A stretch of DNA of 64,000 nucleotides from Chryseobacterium sp. MFBS3-17 (GCF_020687745.1 NZ_JAJEWK010000007.1:1-64000), one strand, 5' to 3'; positions 9,118-18,725 are shown, numbered from the stretch's first letter. The notes: generated from the letters alone by a model not told the origin. Numbers and translations: made by a program.

Positions 9118-9213
9118 AAGCGGCTACCCCGGACCCGCCGAAGGCGGGGAGGAGTAATAGCGGACGACGGGCAGAGCAGTGACCCGAAGCCGCGCACGTG
9201 AAGCTCCAAAAAA
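9118..9213 (+). repeat. Dispersed hairpin element, copy A
   Basis: Intergenic GC-rich element with left flank AAGCGGCTACCCC, a central hairpin CCCGCC-GAA-GGCGGG (9134-9148), and right flank GAGGAGTAATAGCGGA, then CGCGCA...GCTCCAAAAAAT near its end. Copies B (45142) and C (47213, inverted) share the flanks but carry a different hairpin. Function unknown. Confidence 0.75.
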
Positions 9214-9249
9214 TAAAGTATTGATTTCTAAGGATTTACCCTAAATAAA

Positions 9250-9285
9250 AACCCTCTGTGAACTTTCGTTACAGAGGGTTTTTTT
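9250..9285 (-). terminator. Bidirectional terminator downstream of tRNA-Leu
   Basis: AACCCTCTGT (9250-9259) and ACAGAGGGTT (9271-9280) form a 10-bp stem, with a T run on the plus side (9279-9285) and an A run on the other. On the minus strand it lies immediately after the 3' end of the tRNA gene. Confidence 0.8.
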
Positions 9286-9286
9286 G

Positions 9287-9367
9287 TACCCGAGACTGGA
9301 CTCGAACCAGCACACCTTACGGCACTGCCACCTGAAGACAGCGTGTCTACCATTTCACCACTCGGGT
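9287..9367 (-). tRNA. tRNA-Leu (anticodon CAG)
   Basis: On the minus strand the acceptor ACCCGAG (9367-9361) pairs with CTCGGGT (9294-9288), with discriminator A at 9287. The D-arm contains GGTAGAC. The anticodon stem CTGTC/GGCAG encloses the loop TTCAGGT, giving CAG. A long variable arm (class II) and the T-arm GCTGG-TTCGAGT-CCAGT complete the cloverleaf. The CCA end is not encoded. A hairpin terminator follows directly. It is isolated from other tRNAs. Confidence 0.95.
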
Positions 9368-9538
9368 TTAGCGACTGCAAATATATTTTTAATATTGCAA
9401 TTGTGAAAGTTTTTTGTGAAGTTTTTTACGGTTTGACACCACTTTTTTTTCATCTCATCAGTCTTGTATGCGGGAGTCTTTGAATGTCAGTGAGTTCTGG
9501 AGCAAGTGGCAAAAATGTAAAAAAGCCCGGACAAACAT

Positions 9539-10030
9539 TTATTCCTTCAGTTCGGCGCGTAAACTTTGCAGATCCAGCGGTATGGTGTACATTTCCAGTG
9601 AGCCGTCTGCCTTGCTCGGCAACAATTTCTGCGGACGGTCCCAGTACAATTCCACACCATTGCCATCCGGATCATTCAGGTATAATGCTTCCGAAACACC
9701 ATGATCACTAGCACCCGTGAGGGGATAACCGGCCTTGCGCAAACGGTCAAATATTTCTGCCAGATTCCGCCGCTCGGGGTACACAATAGCGGTATGGTAG
9801 AGTCCCACACCACTGCGGGGCGCCGGTCCTGAGCCTTTGCTGTGCCAGGTATTGAGTCCGATATGATGATGGTAGCCACCGGCCGACAAGAATGCAGCCT
9901 GATCGCCGTACATGGTGGTAATCTCAAAACCGAGTAAATCCCGGTAAAAGGCTATGGAACGCTCCAGATCCGAAACTTTAAGATGAACATGACCGATGCG
10001 GGTCTCTGTTGGGATTTTGTAATTTTCCAT
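9539..10030 (-). CDS. VOC-family (glyoxalase/extradiol dioxygenase fold) protein
   Basis: A 163-residue single-chain vicinal-oxygen-chelate protein. It opens IGHVHLKVSDLERSIAFYRD, where the His (about residue 14) is the usual first metal ligand. It continues LSAGGYHHHIGLNTW (metal/active-site His) and ends LYLNDPDGNGVELYWDRP, whose Glu is the third metal ligand. The pattern is close to CatE/YfiE-type catechol-2,3-dioxygenase-like proteins of Firmicutes and Bacteroidota; the true substrate cannot be read from sequence. The start at 10030 (MENYKIPTETRIGHVHL) is preferred over the 36-residue upstream extension, which is AT-rich leader. Transcribed away from the ankyrin operon. Confidence 0.88.
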   Translation of the reverse strand: MENYKIPTETRIGHVHLKVSDLERSIAFYRDLLGFEITTMYGDQAAFLSAGGYHHHIGLNTWHSKGSGPAPRSGVGLYHTAIVYPERRNLAEIFDRLRKAGYPLTGASDHGVSEALYLNDPDGNGVELYWDRPQKLLPSKADGSLEMYTIPLDLQSLRAELKE

Positions 10031-10356
10031 AGGGTGGTTTTTTTGGTTGATGAAATTAGTGGTGGTAATTATAAAAGTAAAGGTACGAAATTGAACGATT
10101 TTTGTCTTCTGGCTGACGGATTTTGATCCCGTATTCAATCATGTACTGCAAAACACTTAAAAGTATAATGTTTTAAATAGCAGTTTTCAGTTTTATTTTT
10201 TAGATCTAGTAGTATAAACTTTTTCAGTGTAATGTTCTGGTTTTAGAGTTTTTATAAAGGTAAACCGGTAAGGGGATTCTGGCTTCCGGTGAGGTCTTAC
10301 GTTACGCTGACGGCTTATTTTTGTCAGTTTTCCAGAATTTATGCGGGATTTTATTT

Positions 10357-10384
10357 GTCTGTGTATTATTAATGTTTACTTTTG
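10357..10384 (+). promoter_or_regulatory. Promoter of the ankyrin-DUF2271-reductase-ApbE operon
   Basis: TTG (10357-10359) and TACTTTTG (10377-10384) match the Bacteroidota -33 and -7 boxes with a 17-bp spacer. They lie 53 bp before the ATG at 10438. The rest of the 407-bp gap 10031-10437 is AT-rich, shared with the divergent VOC gene, and shows no other feature. Confidence 0.6.
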
Positions 10385-10437
10385 TTATTTGTAATTATTA
10401 TAAATAAAAATTAGACTTTTAGTAAAGCTTTTTATAG

Positions 10438-11934
10438 ATGAGAAAAACGTTATTTACTGCTGCTTTCTGTCTGGCAGCCATCTTCGGAAAGGCCCAGCAT
10501 AATACTTTGATGGATGGAAATTTCTGGAAAAATAATCCTACCATTGATGCCGTAAAATCCGAAATTGCCAAAGGAAACAGCCCTTCGCAGCAAAATGCAG
10601 GTTTTTTTGATCCTGTGGTGATGGCCATTAATAATAAAGCATCCAATGCGGTGATTGGCTTCATGCTGGAGCAACCCGGAAACGCTATTGATAAAAAGAC
10701 CCACCATTCCAGAACCTATCTACAGTGGGCAGCTGCTGCAGGCAATCTGGAGCTGGTTCAATCTCTGTTAAAGAAAGGATCAGATATTCACTATAAAGAC
10801 AGCCACGGCGCCAGCGTTATTCAGTATGCTGCGCAGGGCGGCAATAAAAATACGGCCGTTTTTGATGAACTGATTCGCGCCGGTGCAGATGTGAAAGCCC
10901 GAGATGATGAGGGCGCTACGCTCATGATGCTTTCTGTTGCGGGTGACGATGATCTGAAACTGACAGAGTACTTTACCTCCAAAGGACTTTCTGTAAAAGA
11001 TAAAGATCAGCACGGCCGTACGTTGGCAGATTATGCAGCAAAACTTGGAAATCTGGATATTGTAAAAAAACTAACTGAGAAAGGAGTGCAGCCTACCGAT
11101 CAGGCTTTATTTTTTGCCGCTCAGGGTTCCCGAAGCAAGCAAAACGGTATGGAAGTATACCAGACGCTGATTTCTCAATATAAACTGAATCCAAAAGCCG
11201 TGAACCCCAATGGGGCTACCATGCTGCAGGTGCTGGTACGCAGGCCCAATATGGACATCATTCAGTATTTCCTGAATCAGAAGGTGGAGGTGAGCAAAGC
11301 AGATAAAGAAGGCAACACTGCACTGATGGTGGCTGCCTCCGGAAACAATACCCAATTGGCAGAAACACTTTTGGCTCAAGCTAATAATGTAAATGCAGCC
11401 AATGAAAAAGGGGAAACAGCACTGACCAATGCGGTGGCCAACGGATCTGCGGAAATGGTGGCGGTACTTCTGAAAAACGGTGCAGACGCTGCAGCAGAAG
11501 ACAAAGCAGGGAATAATCTCGCGTTTTACTGGATCAACTCTTACAAGCCTGCAGGCCAGAGTGGCAGAAATGCAGCTCCTGCGGGTAATGACTTTAATGA
11601 AAAAATGACGTTGCTGCAAAATGCTGGTCTTGATCTGGCAGCACCACAGGCACACGGTGCTACGTTGCTGCATATTGCGGCAGATAAAAACGATGCAGCT
11701 CTGGTAGAAATTGCGGCAAAACTGGTAAAAGATGTGAATGCACAGGATGCAGACGGCAATTCGGCATTGCACAAAGCTGCACTCACGGCAAAAGATGACC
11801 GGATTTTGAAAGCCCTGCTGAAAACAGGAATCAATAAGGCTCTGAAAACAGAGTTTGACGAAACCGCTTACGATCTGGCCAAAGACAATGAATTTTTAAC
11901 CAAAAATAAAGTATCGATCGACTTTTTGAAATAA
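10438..11934 (+). CDS. Secreted ankyrin-repeat protein
   Basis: A 498-residue protein with a signal peptide (MRKTLFTAAFCLAAIFGKAQ) and about ten ankyrin repeats. Examples are TYLQWAAAAGNLELVQSLLK near residue 93, NTALMVAASGNNTQLAETLL near 291 and ETALTNAVANGSAEMVAVLL near 325. Consensus features (TALMxAA, GxxxLVxxLLxxGAD) are obvious. Ankyrin repeats bind proteins; export suggests a periplasmic scaffold. It is the first gene of a four-gene operon, its TAA overlapping the next ATG by one base. The downstream genes encode a likely flavinylation and electron-transfer pathway, so it may protect or organise that machinery; that is inference from context. Confidence 0.88.
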   Translation: MRKTLFTAAFCLAAIFGKAQHNTLMDGNFWKNNPTIDAVKSEIAKGNSPSQQNAGFFDPVVMAINNKASNAVIGFMLEQPGNAIDKKTHHSRTYLQWAAAAGNLELVQSLLKKGSDIHYKDSHGASVIQYAAQGGNKNTAVFDELIRAGADVKARDDEGATLMMLSVAGDDDLKLTEYFTSKGLSVKDKDQHGRTLADYAAKLGNLDIVKKLTEKGVQPTDQALFFAAQGSRSKQNGMEVYQTLISQYKLNPKAVNPNGATMLQVLVRRPNMDIIQYFLNQKVEVSKADKEGNTALMVAASGNNTQLAETLLAQANNVNAANEKGETALTNAVANGSAEMVAVLLKNGADAAAEDKAGNNLAFYWINSYKPAGQSGRNAAPAGNDFNEKMTLLQNAGLDLAAPQAHGATLLHIAADKNDAALVEIAAKLVKDVNAQDADGNSALHKAALTAKDDRILKALLKTGINKALKTEFDETAYDLAKDNEFLTKNKVSIDFLK

Positions 11935-12434
11935 TGAAGAGCATGAAGAACCAATGGAGATGGCTGGCAACAGCATTTTTCACCCTGTTGTTTTCTGCCC
12001 AGGCTATGGCGCAGACTACCAAGTATAAAATCATGATTCAGATGCAGAATTATTCCGGTAAGGAAGCGTATGTGATTGTTTCCCTGATGAATCCTAAAGG
12101 CGGCTACGAAAAAACACTTTCGGTACTGGGAGATGACAATGAATGGTATAATACGCTGAAGGAATGGGATAAATTCCGCACCCGGAAAAATGAAAAATTA
12201 AATGCCGTTACCGGCGCGTCTGTGGCCGGGGGTGCCCGCGCAACACGGGTGATAGAATTTGACAGTGCGTTGCTGGACAAAGGCTATAAAATTCGTTTCG
12301 AATCTGCCGTGGAAACGCAGAAATACCATAGTAAAGATGCCGAAATTGCGCTGTCGTCCGCAGCCTTAAACAACAAAGCAGGAATTACAGGAACCGGCTA
12401 CATCAGAAATGTGCGGTTCATAAAAGTGCAGTAA
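11934..12434 (+). CDS. DUF2271 secreted protein, candidate covalent flavoprotein
   Basis: A 166-residue exported protein (signal peptide up to SAQAMAQ, about residue 27) matching the DUF2271 type: KIMIQMQNYSGKEAYVIVSL and NPKGGYEKTLSVLGDDNEWY are characteristic. Residues 90-96 read NAVTGAS, close to the ApbE flavinylation consensus D-x-x-(S/T)-G-A-(S/T), with Thr93 as the potential FMN attachment residue and Asn in place of the leading Asp. The same operon encodes ApbE and a membrane PepSY/flavodoxin reductase, which supports a periplasmic electron carrier. The ATG overlaps the previous stop by one base and the next gene starts 3 bp after this stop. Flavinylation is a prediction. Confidence 0.82.
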   Translation: MKSMKNQWRWLATAFFTLLFSAQAMAQTTKYKIMIQMQNYSGKEAYVIVSLMNPKGGYEKTLSVLGDDNEWYNTLKEWDKFRTRKNEKLNAVTGASVAGGARATRVIEFDSALLDKGYKIRFESAVETQKYHSKDAEIALSSAALNNKAGITGTGYIRNVRFIKVQ

Positions 12435-12437
12435 AAC

Positions 12438-14633
12438 ATGACGTTATCCATCTGGAGATATGCCCACCTTCTGCTGGCCATCATATCTTCTGCCTTTCTG
12501 ATTATCCTTGCCGCTACCGGTGTGATTCTGGCATATGACGCCATAGATGAAAAACTGCCGGACTATAAAAGTGAACAGTTTCAGGAGCTTACGCTGGCGC
12601 AGGTATTGCCCTCGCTGCGTGACAATTATTTTGAAGTGCTGGAACTGAAAGTGGATCACAATAAGTTTGTCGCTTTGGATGCGATGGATGATCAGGGTGA
12701 TGCGTTTCAGGCGTACATCGACCCCGGAACAGGTGAGAAAATTGGTGAGATTCAGCAGAAAAGTGATTTCATTCAATGGATTACCGCATTACACCGGTCT
12801 TTGTTTCTGAAGGAAACCGGCCGCGCCATAGTCGGTGTGGTGTCGTTTCTGCTGTTTCTGATTTCAATAAGCGGCTTTATTCTCATCCTGAAAAGACAGA
12901 AAGGTCTGCGGCATTTCTTTGCCAGAATCAACAGAGATTTCTTTTCGCAATATTTCCATGTGGTAACCGGTCGCTGGCTGCTTATTCCCGTCCTGGTTAT
13001 TGCTCTTAGCGGTACCATTATTTTCATGGTGCGTCTGGATTTTTTTAAGGGTGAGCCAGAAGAAATCATTCACATCACTTCAAATCATGCTGAGCCTGTA
13101 CCATTAAGCGAAATCAGCTTTTTTAAAAATACCCGTCTTGCCGATGTACAGAAAGTGGAATTTCCGTTCATCCCCGATGATGAGGCTGAACCTTTCATCG
13201 TTCATTTGAAAGACCGTTCGGTGAGGGTAAACCAGGTCACCGGTGAGGTGATGTCAGAATCACTGTATCCTTATTCTGCAGTGCTGGAGAGAATAAATCT
13301 AGATTGGCATACCGGCCGCACCAGTATACTCTGGGCGGTGATTCTGGGTCTGGCTTCCCTCAATATCCTCTTTTTTATTTACAGCGGATTCGTGATCATG
13401 TTCCGCAGAACGAGGATCAAAATTAAGAATACTTTTAAAGTCAAGTATGCCGAAATCATCATTCTGACAGGATCAGAAAATGGTACCACGTTGTTTTTTG
13501 CCAATCAGATTCACAGGCAATTACTGGGCGAAGGGAAAAAATCTTATCTGGCAGAGATGAATCAGTATCAGCAGTTTCCTGCAGCACGTCACCTGATTGT
13601 GTTTGCGTCCACCTACGGACTGGGCGATCCGCCTGCCAATGCAGACCGGTTCGAATCACTGTTGAAATCCATTCCTCAGAAGCAAAAAATACAGTTTTCT
13701 GTAGTGGGATTCGGATCTGAATCGTATGAAGAATTCTGCGCTTTCGGCCGCAAAACAGATGCGCTTCTGGAAGAGCAGCCGTGGGCAGAGAGACTCACTG
13801 CTTTTTATACCGTCAATGACCGCTCGCCCGAAGATTTTGTGCGCTGGGCACACGACTGGAGTGAGAAAACGCTCAATGCACTGGCCACTGCGCCGGCGGT
13901 ATATCATACCCGGGTTCCGGATTTAAGGAAGTTTGTCGTGACCGGAAAAACAAATGTCACAGAGGACAACACCACCTTTAAAGTGGTGCTGAAACCGAAG
14001 AAGAAAAACGGTTTCGCTTCAGGTGATTTGTTGGCGGTGTATCCCGCAGGCGATCGCAGAGAGCGGTTTTATTCCATTGGCAGGATTCAGAATGAAGTGC
14101 AGCTCATGGTAAAACTGTTCCCGGACGGATTGGGTTCAGGCTATCTGCACCGTTTAAAACCGGGCGATGAAATCAGTGCCAGAATTATGCGCAATCCGGA
14201 TTTTCATGTACCGGAAACGGCTCAGAATATCGCGATGATTGCAAATGGTACAGGCATTGCACCCTTTCTGGGAATGATTCATGAAAATACATCAAAGAAT
14301 AGAATCCGCCTCTATACGGGTTTCAGATATGATAATGCGCAGGCGGCGGAATACCGGTCGTTTGCCGGACAAATGATTGCAGAATCCCGCTTGCATGAAA
14401 TTCATTTTGCCTTTTCCCGGGAAGAAAACGGGCAGTATGTCATGGATCTGATTCAGCGGGACCGTGTTTTCTTTGCAGATTTGCTGAAGAATGGCGGCAC
14501 CGTCATGATTTGTGGAGCGCTGAAGATGCAGAAAGATGTAGAAAGCGTGCTGGATGAAATATTGCAGATGCACAACCAGCAGCCACTGTCATTTTACGCA
14601 AGCCGTAAGCAGATTCTTACCGATTGTTATTAA
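12438..14633 (+). CDS. PepSY-membrane / flavodoxin / FAD-NAD(P)H reductase fusion
   Basis: A 731-residue multidomain inner-membrane reductase. The N-terminal part (1-330) is a PepSY transmembrane protein: a helix at 4-28 (YAHLLLAIISSAFLIILAATG), helices near 133-150, 180-198 and 295-320, and the conserved His in ALHRSLFL and LDWHTGR that could bind haem. Residues about 345-480 form a flavodoxin domain (IIILTGSENGTTLFFANQIH; FASTYGLGDPP). Residues about 500-731 resemble the FAD/NADPH module of sulfite reductase flavoprotein and P450 reductase (ERFYSIGR; ANGTGIAPFLGMI; CGALKMQKDVE). It probably passes cytosolic NAD(P)H electrons through FAD and FMN to the outer face of the membrane, as in iron or siderophore reduction. 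Third in a tight operon. Confidence 0.88.
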   Translation: MTLSIWRYAHLLLAIISSAFLIILAATGVILAYDAIDEKLPDYKSEQFQELTLAQVLPSLRDNYFEVLELKVDHNKFVALDAMDDQGDAFQAYIDPGTGEKIGEIQQKSDFIQWITALHRSLFLKETGRAIVGVVSFLLFLISISGFILILKRQKGLRHFFARINRDFFSQYFHVVTGRWLLIPVLVIALSGTIIFMVRLDFFKGEPEEIIHITSNHAEPVPLSEISFFKNTRLADVQKVEFPFIPDDEAEPFIVHLKDRSVRVNQVTGEVMSESLYPYSAVLERINLDWHTGRTSILWAVILGLASLNILFFIYSGFVIMFRRTRIKIKNTFKVKYAEIIILTGSENGTTLFFANQIHRQLLGEGKKSYLAEMNQYQQFPAARHLIVFASTYGLGDPPANADRFESLLKSIPQKQKIQFSVVGFGSESYEEFCAFGRKTDALLEEQPWAERLTAFYTVNDRSPEDFVRWAHDWSEKTLNALATAPAVYHTRVPDLRKFVVTGKTNVTEDNTTFKVVLKPKKKNGFASGDLLAVYPAGDRRERFYSIGRIQNEVQLMVKLFPDGLGSGYLHRLKPGDEISARIMRNPDFHVPETAQNIAMIANGTGIAPFLGMIHENTSKNRIRLYTGFRYDNAQAAEYRSFAGQMIAESRLHEIHFAFSREENGQYVMDLIQRDRVFFADLLKNGGTVMICGALKMQKDVESVLDEILQMHNQQPLSFYASRKQILTDCY

Positions 14634-15614
14634 ATGAAAATGACGGTAAATTTCAGATTATTCTTCGCGGCAGCGGCACTTTTCCTGTTCATAGTCGGTG
14701 GCTTTGCACAGGAACGGGTGATGTCGCGGGATACCATACTCATGGGTACTCAGTTCCGGATTACGGTGATAGACCGGGACAGCAGTGCAGCTGCCATAAA
14801 CATTCATAAAGCCATAGATGAAATCGTGCGGATTGAAAATTTAATTTCCGAATGGCGGCCTCATACTCAGATTTCAGAAGTCAACCGCAATGCAGGAATG
14901 AAGCCGGTGAAAGTAGACCGTGAAGTGTTTGAGCTGACCCGGCGAGCGGTGCAGTACTCGCTCTTATCCGGTGGTGCATTTGATGTTTCTACTGCCGCAA
15001 TGGATCGGGTATGGCGGTTTGATGGTTCTATGACCCGACTGCCTTCGGAGGAAGAAATGGCGGCTTCTGTGCGGAATGTCAATTACCATAATATTGTTTT
15101 AGACAGTATTCAGTCTACTGTTTTTCTGCGTGAAAAAGGCATGAAAATAGGCTTTGGGTCCATAGGCAAAGGTTATGCGGCAGACCGCGGGCGTGCTCTG
15201 CTGAAAAGTTTGGGCGTGGAAGGCGGACTGGTAGATGCTTCCGGGGATATGTCGGCATGGGGCGTGAGGCCGGATGGTGAGCCCTGGACGGTGGGAATCC
15301 GGAATCCGTTTAAGCGGCACAAAATGGCGGGCGTGCTGAAACTGAAAGAAGAGTCGGTAGCCACTTCCGGGAGTTATGAGAAATTTGCCGAAATACATGG
15401 CGTGCGGTATTCGCACATCATCAATCCCAAAACCGGAATGCCTGCTGTGGGACTTACCAGCGTTACGGTGTACGGACCCTCTGCAGAATTTGCCAATGCA
15501 CTCAGTACCTCGGTCATGGTTCTGGGCAAAAAAGAAGGCCGCAGACTTTTAAAAAAATATCCTGCTTATCGTTTTCTGCTGATTGAGGATTCCGGTAAAA
15601 TCAGACGGCGGTAA
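14634..15614 (+). CDS. apbE: FAD:protein FMN transferase
   Basis: A 326-residue ApbE-family enzyme that transfers FMN from FAD to Ser/Thr of extracytosolic proteins. It has an exported N-terminus (LFFAAAALFLFIVGGFAQ) and the family motifs DTILMGTQFRITV, EWRPHTQISEVN, GFGSIGKGYAADRG, ASGDMSAWG and SHIINPKTGMPA; the last contains the substrate/FAD-binding HIIxPxTG element. Length is normal. The ATG follows the preceding stop with no gap. The likely substrate in the operon is the DUF2271 protein (TGAS motif). The downstream 54 bp to the convergent polymerase gene hold no clear terminator. Confidence 0.95.
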   Translation: MKMTVNFRLFFAAAALFLFIVGGFAQERVMSRDTILMGTQFRITVIDRDSSAAAINIHKAIDEIVRIENLISEWRPHTQISEVNRNAGMKPVKVDREVFELTRRAVQYSLLSGGAFDVSTAAMDRVWRFDGSMTRLPSEEEMAASVRNVNYHNIVLDSIQSTVFLREKGMKIGFGSIGKGYAADRGRALLKSLGVEGGLVDASGDMSAWGVRPDGEPWTVGIRNPFKRHKMAGVLKLKEESVATSGSYEKFAEIHGVRYSHIINPKTGMPAVGLTSVTVYGPSAEFANALSTSVMVLGKKEGRRLLKKYPAYRFLLIEDSGKIRRR

Positions 15615-15668
15615 AGTCAGTTGTTCCGGCTTTTTTTTGTAGTTGATATGACCTGAATCCTTAATTGT

Positions 15669-18600
15669 TCAGTTGTTCATCTTCATTCTGGGCAGGCCTA
15701 TTTCGTGTTCCTGAGGATAGGGTTTCCGCCAGGTCATGCTCACGTCTTCGTTGATTTTACGGTGTACCTCATATTGCCTGTCCGGGTCTGATGTGTAGCG
15801 CGGATCCGGGATAAAGGGCATTTTGGCCATTTTTTGAATGGTGATGGTGGGAAAATGAAAATCTACTTCCACCGTGCCCAGCAGCAGGTAGCAGCCGCCC
15901 CCCTGAAAAGGATACTCCTTCAGATTATCCGGAAAATGGGCGGTATCAAAATACTCACCTTCTGCATCTATCCACGTCCCGAAAAACATGGTGCCGCGCT
16001 TGGTAGGCACATGCTTCCGGGAGATCAGGTAGGCCAGCATTTTCACTTGCTTTTTGTGGTATTTCAGCAGGTCAGCAGCCATCACGCTGCCACGGTAGCG
16101 GGTTTTCAGCAGGTCAAAAGGAGAACAGGATACTGGAAATCCCAGTATGTCAATTTCATCAAACGCATCTTCATACGGGCTTCTTTTCAGTTCGGGCAAC
16201 TGGTAACTCAGCGGCGGCTCCCCGAAAACCGATAAAAAACGATGCTCCGGCCGGAAGTTCACCATGAGCATCCGCGCTTCAATGAGCAGTTCGTTTTTTT
16301 GCTTGCCGGTAAATCTGAAGGCTCCTGTAAAAATCAGGGTTTGCAGGGTTTCTGTCCCTATGGGAACACGGCGTATGAAATTTTCCAGTGAAGTATAGGG
16401 GCCGCCCTTTTTGCGTTCCTCAGGAATCAGCACCATCAGTGAATTTTCCAGTTTCTCTATGTGTTGCAGACCCAGAAATACCTCTGTGCCATACACGGTG
16501 GTTTCGGTCTCGCTGTGGTTTACACATGGATTCAGAATGGCAGCTCCCGCCATGCGGCATTCATGCACATAGACTTCGGTCCGGTAGAATCCGCCTCCGT
16601 TATTGATGGCTGCCACCATAAATTCTATGGGATAATAGGCTTTCAGGTAGAGACTCTGGTAACTCTCCACGGCATAGGAAGCAGAATGGGCTTTACAGAA
16701 AGAGTATCCGGCAAAGGATTCGATCTGCCGGTAGACCTCACGTGAAAGTTCCTCCGGATGGCCCCGTTTTCTGCTGCATACAAAAAAATGATCTTTTACC
16801 TCCTGAAGTTTTTTCAGCGAACGGGTTTTGCCGCTCATGGCCCGCCGCAGAATATCTCCCTGGTCTGCAGATACGCCGCCGTAGTGCAGCGCAATTTTAA
16901 TGACGTCTTCCTGATACACCATAATCCCATAGGTATCGCCCAGGTGTTCTTTGAAAACCGGATGAAAATATTCAAATTTACCCGGATTATTGTGCCGGAA
17001 GATGTATTCCCGCATCATGCCGCTCTGTGCCACGCCGGGCCGGATGATGGAGGAAGCGGCGATCAGGGTTTTGTAATTGTCGCATTTCAGACGGCGCAGC
17101 AGTCCGCGCATGGCAGGACTTTCAATATAAAAACAGCCGATGGTTTTTCCTGCACTCAGGAACTCATTGGCCAGTGTTTCATCTTTGTAAAGGGCAGTAT
17201 CGGTAATATCTATATTGATTCCTTGGTTTTTTCTGATGATTTTCACACAGTCATTGATGGTGCCCAGTCCGCGCTGAGAGAGAATGTCAAATTTCTCAAA
17301 ACCAATTTCTTCGGCTACATGCATATCAAATTGTACAATGGGAAAGCCTTTGGGGGGCATTTCCAGAGCAGAAAAGTTGGTGATGGGTTCTTCTGAAATC
17401 AGAATTCCGCAGGAATGCATGCTGCGCTGGTTGGGGAATTTCTCCAGCAGGTTGCCGTATTTGTGTATGCGCTGCACCACACTGTTGGCATCGTGGGTGT
17501 GCAGAGGTCTGGTGGCCAGGGCATCCAGTTCTTCCTTGGGTAATCCGAAAGCTTTACCAATTTCCCGGAAAATAGACCGGTATTTGAATTCCACATTGGT
17601 GCCGCAGAAAGCCACATGATCCCGGCCGTATTTGTCAAAAATATATTCCAGAATGGTATCGCGGTGCTGCCAGCTCCAGTCTATGTCAAAATCCGGAGGT
17701 GAGTTGCGGTTCAGATTCAGAAAGCGCTCAAAATACAGGTTCAGTTCCAGCGGGCAGATGTCGGTAATGCCCAGGCAGTAGCTCACAATGCTATTGGCCC
17801 CGCTGCCACGGCCTACATGCATGAAACCTTTGCTTTTGCTGTATTGTATAATGTCCCAGGTAATCAGGAAATAGCCGCTGAAGTTCAGTGCACTGATGAC
17901 CTGTAGCTCCCGTTCGGTACGGCTGTAGGCTTCTGTGTCATTTTGGGGATATCTTTTCTTTAACCCTTCATACGCCAGTTTGCGGAGCAGTTTTTCATCT
18001 TCTTCCTTGTTTCCGGTGTAGTATTGTTTGTTTTTCGGGGCAGAATAATTAAAATGAAAGTCGCTTTCCCTCAATATTTTCCGGGTATTGGCAATGATTT
18101 CGGGATACCGGCGGAAGGCATGCGTGAGTTCGGAGAGCGGCCGGAAGGTTTCATTCTGTGCGCAGCAGTCGTCCCCGGTGAGTTTGGAAATCAGGGTGTT
18201 GCCGTCTATGGCTCTCAGGATGCGGTGCAGGTTATAATCTGTTTGGGTATGAAAGGTTACGGGCTGCAATACCACCATTTTACCGGTATGCGGTTGCCAT
18301 TCCCGGCGGATGAGGCGGTTTACTTCCTGTTCCCGAACGCCAATGTATTCATGAGGTCTCAGGGTTTCCGGGGTATTGCTCATGGGGTAAATGATGGTTA
18401 CCTGGCTGAAGTCCGGAGCCTGCAGCGACAGGGGGATTCCCTGACAGTTGTGGTGGGTGAGGAGGCGGTTTATTTCGCCCAGACCACTTTGTTCCCGGGC
18501 AATGGCAATATACAGCAGGCGGTTATTTTCGCGGATTTCTATCCCTGCAATGGGTTTGATGCCGTGTTTTTCGCATTCTTTTTTAAAATCATACAGTGCG

Positions 18601-18725
18601 CTCACGGTATTGATGTCGGTAAGGGCCAGTTCCCGCAGTCCCATAGCGGCAGCCTGTGCCACCAGATTTTCTATGGACAGGGTGCCGAAGCGCAGACTGT
18701 GATAGGTATGACAGTTTAAAAACAT
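15669..18725 (-). CDS. dnaE: DNA polymerase III alpha subunit, short DnaE2-like form
   Basis: A 1018-residue C-family DNA polymerase. The N-terminal PHP domain begins MFLNCHTYHSLRFG with its paired His. The palm contains GRGSGANS (305-312) and the catalytic PPDFDIDW (Asp 347/349), with the third acidic patch in EKFDILSQRGLG. At 1018 residues it is shorter than replicative DnaE (about 1150 or more), and it lies 85 bp downstream of a Y-family polymerase and near an S24 regulator, the arrangement of inducible mutagenesis cassettes. It is therefore more likely the translesion DnaE2/ImuC-type enzyme than the replicative subunit. The start at 18725 keeps the PHP motif at the extreme N-terminus, as in the family. 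Confidence 0.9.
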   Translation of the reverse strand: MFLNCHTYHSLRFGTLSIENLVAQAAAMGLRELALTDINTVSALYDFKKECEKHGIKPIAGIEIRENNRLLYIAIAREQSGLGEINRLLTHHNCQGIPLSLQAPDFSQVTIIYPMSNTPETLRPHEYIGVREQEVNRLIRREWQPHTGKMVVLQPVTFHTQTDYNLHRILRAIDGNTLISKLTGDDCCAQNETFRPLSELTHAFRRYPEIIANTRKILRESDFHFNYSAPKNKQYYTGNKEEDEKLLRKLAYEGLKKRYPQNDTEAYSRTERELQVISALNFSGYFLITWDIIQYSKSKGFMHVGRGSGANSIVSYCLGITDICPLELNLYFERFLNLNRNSPPDFDIDWSWQHRDTILEYIFDKYGRDHVAFCGTNVEFKYRSIFREIGKAFGLPKEELDALATRPLHTHDANSVVQRIHKYGNLLEKFPNQRSMHSCGILISEEPITNFSALEMPPKGFPIVQFDMHVAEEIGFEKFDILSQRGLGTINDCVKIIRKNQGINIDITDTALYKDETLANEFLSAGKTIGCFYIESPAMRGLLRRLKCDNYKTLIAASSIIRPGVAQSGMMREYIFRHNNPGKFEYFHPVFKEHLGDTYGIMVYQEDVIKIALHYGGVSADQGDILRRAMSGKTRSLKKLQEVKDHFFVCSRKRGHPEELSREVYRQIESFAGYSFCKAHSASYAVESYQSLYLKAYYPIEFMVAAINNGGGFYRTEVYVHECRMAGAAILNPCVNHSETETTVYGTEVFLGLQHIEKLENSLMVLIPEERKKGGPYTSLENFIRRVPIGTETLQTLIFTGAFRFTGKQKNELLIEARMLMVNFRPEHRFLSVFGEPPLSYQLPELKRSPYEDAFDEIDILGFPVSCSPFDLLKTRYRGSVMAADLLKYHKKQVKMLAYLISRKHVPTKRGTMFFGTWIDAEGEYFDTAHFPDNLKEYPFQGGGCYLLLGTVEVDFHFPTITIQKMAKMPFIPDPRYTSDPDRQYEVHRKINEDVSMTWRKPYPQEHEIGLPRMKMNN

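Noticed and set aside
18024-18719. A 231-codon plus-strand frame opposite the dnaE-like gene
   Set aside because: Shadow of the PHP and palm region; it has no family features, while the minus strand encodes clear catalytic motifs.
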